Source: Thermoplasmatota archaeon
GTDB lineage: Archaea > Thermoplasmatota > E2 > JACPAO01 > JAHFTW01
Reading direction: 5' to 3'
Assembly: GCA_028289805.1 (NCBI GenBank)
Contig: JANQNI010000120.1
Span: 1 to 8,566 of the forward strand
Length of the DNA stretch: 8,566 nt
The notes below the pieces were generated by a model. It ran no database searches, was not told the DNA's origin, and saw only the letters and a list, made by a program, of their open reading frames with translations. This document shows, piece by piece, positions 6,062 to 8,566 of the stretch. Positions within the stretch are counted from its first letter, which is position 1. Every line of letters begins with the position of its first letter. The position numbers and the translations under genes are program-made.

Positions 6062-6205
6062 ATGGCCTCTGACGAGAAGAAGCCCCCTCGGGACCCCGGC
6101 AGCAGCAACATCCAGAAGGACGGCGCCAAGAAGGGCGCGCAAAGCGCGAGGGACCCAGGAGTTAGCAGCCGAATTGCTCACGCGGACATAGACTCCGACG
6201 ACTAG
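6062..6205 (+). CDS. Small charged protein, 47 residues
   Basis: An ATG three bases after the membrane-protein stop opens a 47-codon frame closed by TAG. The product starts MASDEKKPPRDPGSSN, has a basic middle (KDGAKKG) and ends acidic (DIDSDD), with no hydrophobic segment; it should be soluble and largely disordered. I know no homologue. The tight spacing suggests co-transcription with the membrane protein, whose small cytosolic partner it could be. A GTGAT word at 6044-6048, part of the archaeal Shine-Dalgarno core, is 13 bases before the start, rather far. A TATA-like box at 6033-6039 offers independent leaderless expression. The stop is separated from the stop of the convergent gene by one base. 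The frame fills this gap exactly, which supports it, but its shortness limits confidence. Confidence 0.6.
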   Translation: MASDEKKPPRDPGSSNIQKDGAKKGAQSARDPGVSSRIAHADIDSDD

Positions 6206-6206
6206 G

Positions 6207-6968
6207 CTACCCCTGCACCCCATGCAGCCATGTGTCGAGGGTCGCGGTCTGGACCGTGGGCCGGTACGACGCGGGGCAATGGGCCCAGGATTCCGGGTCG
6301 GGTTCGTGTCGGTCCCAGAACGGGACGCGGCCGGCGTAGGTCCATACTCGTTGGTCGCCGCAGCCTTCGGGGCACTTCTGCCATTGGCTGCCATGGCTCT
6401 TGGCCCGGTCTTCGATGCGGGCGAAGTGGAGGACCCGGCCCGCGAACTCTCCAGCTTCTTCGGTGCGGCGCCACGCCGCGACGGCTTCCCCGAGGTCGTC
6501 GGTTTCCAGGACGTGGCGGGTCGTGGAGGACTCCGGGATGCCCTCGTAGTATGAGACGCTGCACCATACCAGGTATCGCGTCTCCTTCGTCACGCGCGCC
6601 ACGCATACGGGCTCGTAGGAAGCCGGACACCACCGGCCTTCGCTCGTGGCGTGCTGCGCAATGAAGCGCCCGCCGGGTGCAAGGCGAGTGGGTACGTCGC
6701 CGCACTGGTGCGGGCACTCCACGGACCCCCCATCCACGTCTGTTTCTTGGCGGTCTGCCAGGGACGAATCGGCCACGGGCCGGTCTTGGTACGTGCGGCG
6801 TTGGTTGACGGAGCGCCACGTCCGCAGGGCTTCGGCGTGGTCGTCCGTCGACAACGCAAGGTGGTATCCCCGCCCCTCGGAGTCCTGGGTGCGTACCAGG
6901 ACCAGGAACCGGGGCAGACTCGCACCAGTCTTCTCTTGCTGCGGGTGCTGCGCTTCATCTACACGCAT
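6207..6968 (-). CDS. Protein with two copies of a Cys/His (zinc-ribbon-like) module
   Basis: The 253-residue product is an internal tandem duplication. Copy 1 (about 20-120) and copy 2 (about 131-237) share, in order: a strand R(F/Y)LV; TDD followed by EA and WR (41-52 and 156-167); CPxxCGD (85-91 and 199-205); a His (106 and 221); and CPASYxP (114-120 and 231-237). The likely metal ligands are C85, C89, H106, C114 and C199, C203, H221, C231, that is C-x3-C-x16/17-H-x7/9-C, a zinc-ribbon-like set. The front half of each copy looks like a small alpha-beta domain. I do not know the family; nucleic-acid or protein binding is plausible, and no catalytic motif is seen. The ATG at 6968 is preceded by CATATG centred 25 bases upstream, as expected for a leaderless start. 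It converges on the 47-residue gene with one base between stops. It sits in the accessory part of the window. Confidence 0.8.
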   Translation of the reverse strand: MRVDEAQHPQQEKTGASLPRFLVLVRTQDSEGRGYHLALSTDDHAEALRTWRSVNQRRTYQDRPVADSSLADRQETDVDGGSVECPHQCGDVPTRLAPGGRFIAQHATSEGRWCPASYEPVCVARVTKETRYLVWCSVSYYEGIPESSTTRHVLETDDLGEAVAAWRRTEEAGEFAGRVLHFARIEDRAKSHGSQWQKCPEGCGDQRVWTYAGRVPFWDRHEPDPESWAHCPASYRPTVQTATLDTWLHGVQG

Positions 6969-6978
6969 GGCGGGGCTT

Positions 6979-7044
6979 CGACCAGGGGGTCATATGCGTG
7001 CAGGCGGAGCGAAGCGCAGCCGCAGCGCCTATGCCCCCTGGTCG
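6979..7044. repeat. 66-base nested hairpin with 11-bp perfect outer stem
   Basis: CGACCAGGGGG (6979-6989) pairs perfectly with 7034-7044. Going inward, CATA (6991-6994) pairs with TATG (7030-7033), GCG (6996-6998) with CGC (7026-7028), GCGG (7004-7007) with CCGC (7020-7023), and the centre is GCGAAGC (7009-7015), a heptamer known for an unusually stable mini-hairpin. In all, 24 nested base pairs with only small bulges. The TATA-like site of the leftward gene (6991-6996) lies in one arm, so the structure could act at the DNA level as a cruciform or operator, or as RNA at the end of the feoB transcript. Confidence 0.65.
6991..6996 (-). promoter_or_regulatory. TATA-like element of the duplicated Cys/His gene
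   Basis: CATATG is centred about 25 bases before the ATG at 6968, the same spacing as at other genes in the window. It lies in the left arm of the 6979-7044 hairpin. Confidence 0.4.
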
Positions 7045-7060
7045 TTGCCCCATCTTCCGT

Positions 7061-7097
7061 TGGTCTCCCCGATACCGACCCACGGACGAGGAGACCA
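7061..7097. repeat. 8-bp perfect inverted repeat
   Basis: TGGTCTCC (7061-7068) and GGAGACCA (7090-7097) flank a 21-base spacer. It lies 16 bases from the 66-base hairpin and may be part of the same structured stretch. Confidence 0.45.
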
Positions 7098-7113
7098 GTG
7101 CCATCGCGGCGCT

Positions 7114-7176
7114 GCGGGATTAGGCACGAGCCGGTCTTTCCCCATGCGGATCGTCGCGCCAGTACCTGAATCCCGC
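7114..7176. repeat. 8-bp perfect inverted repeat extended to 11 bp
   Basis: GCGGGATT (7114-7121) pairs with AATCCCGC (7169-7176), and AGG (7122-7124) with CCT (7165-7167) after one bulged G. It lies just downstream of the feoB-partner gene stop in the minus direction and could be the first structure after the operon. A tRNA fold was tried and does not fit. Confidence 0.45.
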
Positions 7177-7210
7177 TCCAGAGCGCGGTGGTTACGTGCT
7201 TGGCGACCCC

Positions 7211-7855
7211 CTATTGGATGACCAGAGGTTCTTGTTCAGCGCACCGGGCCCGGATGTCGGCGGCCATGCGTCGCCACGCGTCCGCCATGCGGTGCGCCGG
7301 CACCACCCGGGCTGAATGCCAGGCCCGCAGGCATCGGACTCGGTGGTCTCGTCCAGCGACGCGCGCGATCCAGTCTTCGTATTCGGCGATCCATTCCAGT
7401 GCTTCCGCCACGAGCCCGTGCTGCCGTGGGTCCAAGGCCGGGAGGTCCGCCATGTACGATTCCAGGTGCCAAGGCCATTGCACGGACTCCGGGGGCGTCT
7501 GGCGGCGCCGGTCGACGCGCGGGGCAAAGTCTTGACGGTGGAGAACCACGCTTCCCTCCGGCGTGCCGTACTGCAGGCCGAAGCTCCACAACCGGATGGT
7601 CCGGCCGTCCTCTTGCAGCGTGTACCGCGTGGGCCATTTCTGCGTCTGCCCTGACTTCTTGAACCCGCGCTTCAGGAGGAGGTTGTCGTCCAACCGGACG
7701 TCCTGGCCCCAGAACCAGAACTGTTGCAGGGAGAGGACCGTGCCGACGAACCGGGGCGCCCGCACGCGGCCGGGGATGCGATACGTCGCAGCGGCCGCGC
7801 GATGGACGAACTGGTCCTTGATGCGGTCCGTGATCCGAGCGACGTGGTACCTCAG
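7211..7855 (-). CDS. Conserved-looking protein co-encoded with FeoB, unknown function
   Basis: The product is about 214 residues if it begins at CTG 7855-7853, whose last two bases are the first two of the feoB stop (CTGA overlap). No ATG, GTG or TTG is in frame near that junction. Other possible starts are a GTG at 7765 (184 residues) and an ATG at 7978 (255 residues, with a 127-base overlap into feoB, which I doubt). I prefer the upstream start because the peptide RYHVARITDRIKDQFVHRAA reads as real protein with GC-ending codons. Residues 41-69 are notable: LSLQQFWFWGQDVR, DDNLLL, then RGF; later come TRYTLQEDGRTIRLWSFGLQ (about 81-100) and a helical C-terminus rich in Trp (MADLPALD onward). 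It is soluble with no membrane segment. I cannot name a family. Overlap with feoB suggests a role in ferrous-iron uptake or a partner of this FeoB type. Confidence 0.72.
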   Translation of the reverse strand: MRYHVARITDRIKDQFVHRAAAATYRIPGRVRAPRFVGTVLSLQQFWFWGQDVRLDDNLLLKRGFKKSGQTQKWPTRYTLQEDGRTIRLWSFGLQYGTPEGSVVLHRQDFAPRVDRRRQTPPESVQWPWHLESYMADLPALDPRQHGLVAEALEWIAEYEDWIARVAGRDHRVRCLRAWHSARVVPAHRMADAWRRMAADIRARCAEQEPLVIQ

Positions 7856-8566
7856 AGCCAGGTTTCCACCCCGCGCACGATCCAGGCAAGGACCAGGGTC
7901 GCACCCAGTGCCGCGACTGCTTGACGGGCCATCATCTTGGCAACGAAGCGCCCACTCGATTCCCGCCACACGGTCCATGCGGTGACGATGCAGGGCAGGA
8001 GCACGCCGGCGAAGAACACGCCGACCAGGAGTTGGCCAGGGGTGATGACGGCCAGGACGGCGGCGCTGTCGAACAGCAGGATGCCGTCCTTGCGCACGCT
8101 GGCCAGGACCACCGGCAACGCGGCGGCGGGGGGCAGGCCGAAGAGCGCCATGGCCGGGTCGATGACCGCCGCGGCCCACACGAACACGCCGAACGTATCC
8201 AGCAGGCTCGCCACGACCGAGATGGCCAAGAAGACGGGCACAGCCGTGACGAAGAAACCACGGATGGTGCCGCGTGCTTCGCGCCAGACGGCCGACGCGG
8301 ACGGCGCTTCCAGGAAGACGCGACCCGGAGTGAGGAGCGCCCCCAGGGACCGGCCGAACCGGCTGATCCAGGCCGCGTACCCCATCGTCGCGGCGGCCAA
8401 CGCCAGCAGGTAGGGGAAGATGAGGGTCCAGTGTCCTGCGGCCGCGAACACGGCCAGCGTCGCGCCGAACTGGTAGCTGCACGCGGCGCCGAAGCTGATG
8501 GTGCTCATGCAGGTCCCTCGGGTGCAGCTGGGGCTGGAGCGGGTCTGGAGGACGGCGGGGACGTTG
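7852..8566 (-). CDS. feoB: Ferrous-iron transporter FeoB, C-terminal third (partial)
   Basis: The frame is open from the right edge to TGA at 7854-7852, giving the last 237 residues; the G domain and first half lie outside the window. It starts at NVPAVLQTR (1-9), matching the FeoB signature 'GCNVPAvmaTR'. It continues through membrane helices at about 35-66, a linker with PGRVFLEAP (80-88) corresponding to FeoB's 'ELPPYRLP' region, the second Gate half (helices about 101-145, then LASVRKDGILLF at 154-165), and the final helices (170-233) with LLPCIVTAWTVWRE, equivalent to FeoB 'PCxATxaxixrE'. FeoB moves Fe2+ across the cytoplasmic membrane with control by its GTPase domain. Where typical FeoB has CSARLPV, this one has CTRGTC (14-19) then AACSYQFGA (27-35), so it belongs to a divergent subtype. 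An internal ATG at 8508 is not the start because the upstream frame is clearly FeoB. Confidence 0.9.
   Translation of the reverse strand, partial: NVPAVLQTRSSPSCTRGTCMSTISFGAACSYQFGATLAVFAAAGHWTLIFPYLLALAAATMGYAAWISRFGRSLGALLTPGRVFLEAPSASAVWREARGTIRGFFVTAVPVFLAISVVASLLDTFGVFVWAAAVIDPAMALFGLPPAAALPVVLASVRKDGILLFDSAAVLAVITPGQLLVGVFFAGVLLPCIVTAWTVWRESSGRFVAKMMARQAVAALGATLVLAWIVRGVETWL

Larger units (their letters stand above)
6969..7210. other. 242-base gene-free stretch built of inverted repeats
   Basis: No frame here looks coding. Three inverted repeats lie one after the other: a nested hairpin (6979-7044), an 8-bp repeat (7061-7097) and an 8-bp repeat extended by 3 bp (7114-7176). On the minus strand the stretch is both downstream of the feoB operon and upstream of the duplicated Cys/His gene, so it may hold a terminator and a promoter. 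The dense pairing would also suit a structured RNA. Confidence 0.5.

Noticed and set aside
7114..7176. Possible tRNA (63 bases with acceptor-like ends)
   Set aside because: The end stem is good, but no T arm with GTTC, no proper D loop and no anticodon arm can be placed.
7856..7978. ATG start at 7978 for the feoB partner
   Set aside because: It would force a 127-base overlap within coding sequence of the conserved end of FeoB, and the added residues read as an off-frame shadow.
1..8566. CRISPR arrays, transposases, integrases
   Set aside because: No regularly spaced direct repeats and no such protein motifs were seen on either strand.

Overview
The window comes from a GC-rich archaeon. Cgi121, a KEOPS subunit found only in archaea and eukaryotes, and the archaeal DNA-repair helicase Hel308 are both present. 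Most genes start with GTG and lack a clear Shine-Dalgarno sequence. Instead they have a small AT-containing island about 25 to 28 bases upstream, the expected place for a TATA box in leaderless archaeal transcripts. Core genes are very GC-rich (46 of 60 bases in 1141-1200 are G or C). I cannot name the lineage from sequence alone; a GC-rich euryarchaeal or Thermoplasmatota-like group fits.

Left half (1-4853), housekeeping. A partial unknown helical protein runs off the left edge on the minus strand and is divergent from hel308 (347-2578, +). hel308 converges on a membrane-anchored beta-propeller gene (2609-4234, -) that resembles the Vgb/streptogramin-lyase superfamily and carries a TIG-like domain. 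That gene is in turn divergent from cgi121 (4338-4853, +). Hel308 and Cgi121 genes are often neighbours in archaea; here the propeller gene sits between them in the opposite orientation.

Middle (4854-7210), accessory. A 536-base stretch without a convincing gene holds a TATA-like site, a GNRA-capped hairpin, several perfect inverted repeats and a 13-base AT-rich palindrome. Next come a three-helix membrane protein of much lower GC (5390-6058, +), a 47-residue charged protein three bases later (6062-6205, +), and a convergent gene for a protein built from two copies of a roughly 105-residue module with Cys/His ligands (6207-6968, -). A second gene-poor stretch (6969-7210) carries a 66-base nested hairpin and two further perfect inverted repeats.

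Right end (7211-8566), iron transport. The C-terminal third of a divergent FeoB ferrous-iron transporter enters from the right edge on the minus strand. It overlaps by four bases (CTGA) an uncharacterised, tryptophan-rich protein gene, which suggests the two are co-translated.

The least explained parts are the duplicated Cys/His protein, the 47-residue protein with its own TATA-like box, the nested hairpin at 6979-7044, and the structured stretch 4860-5330.
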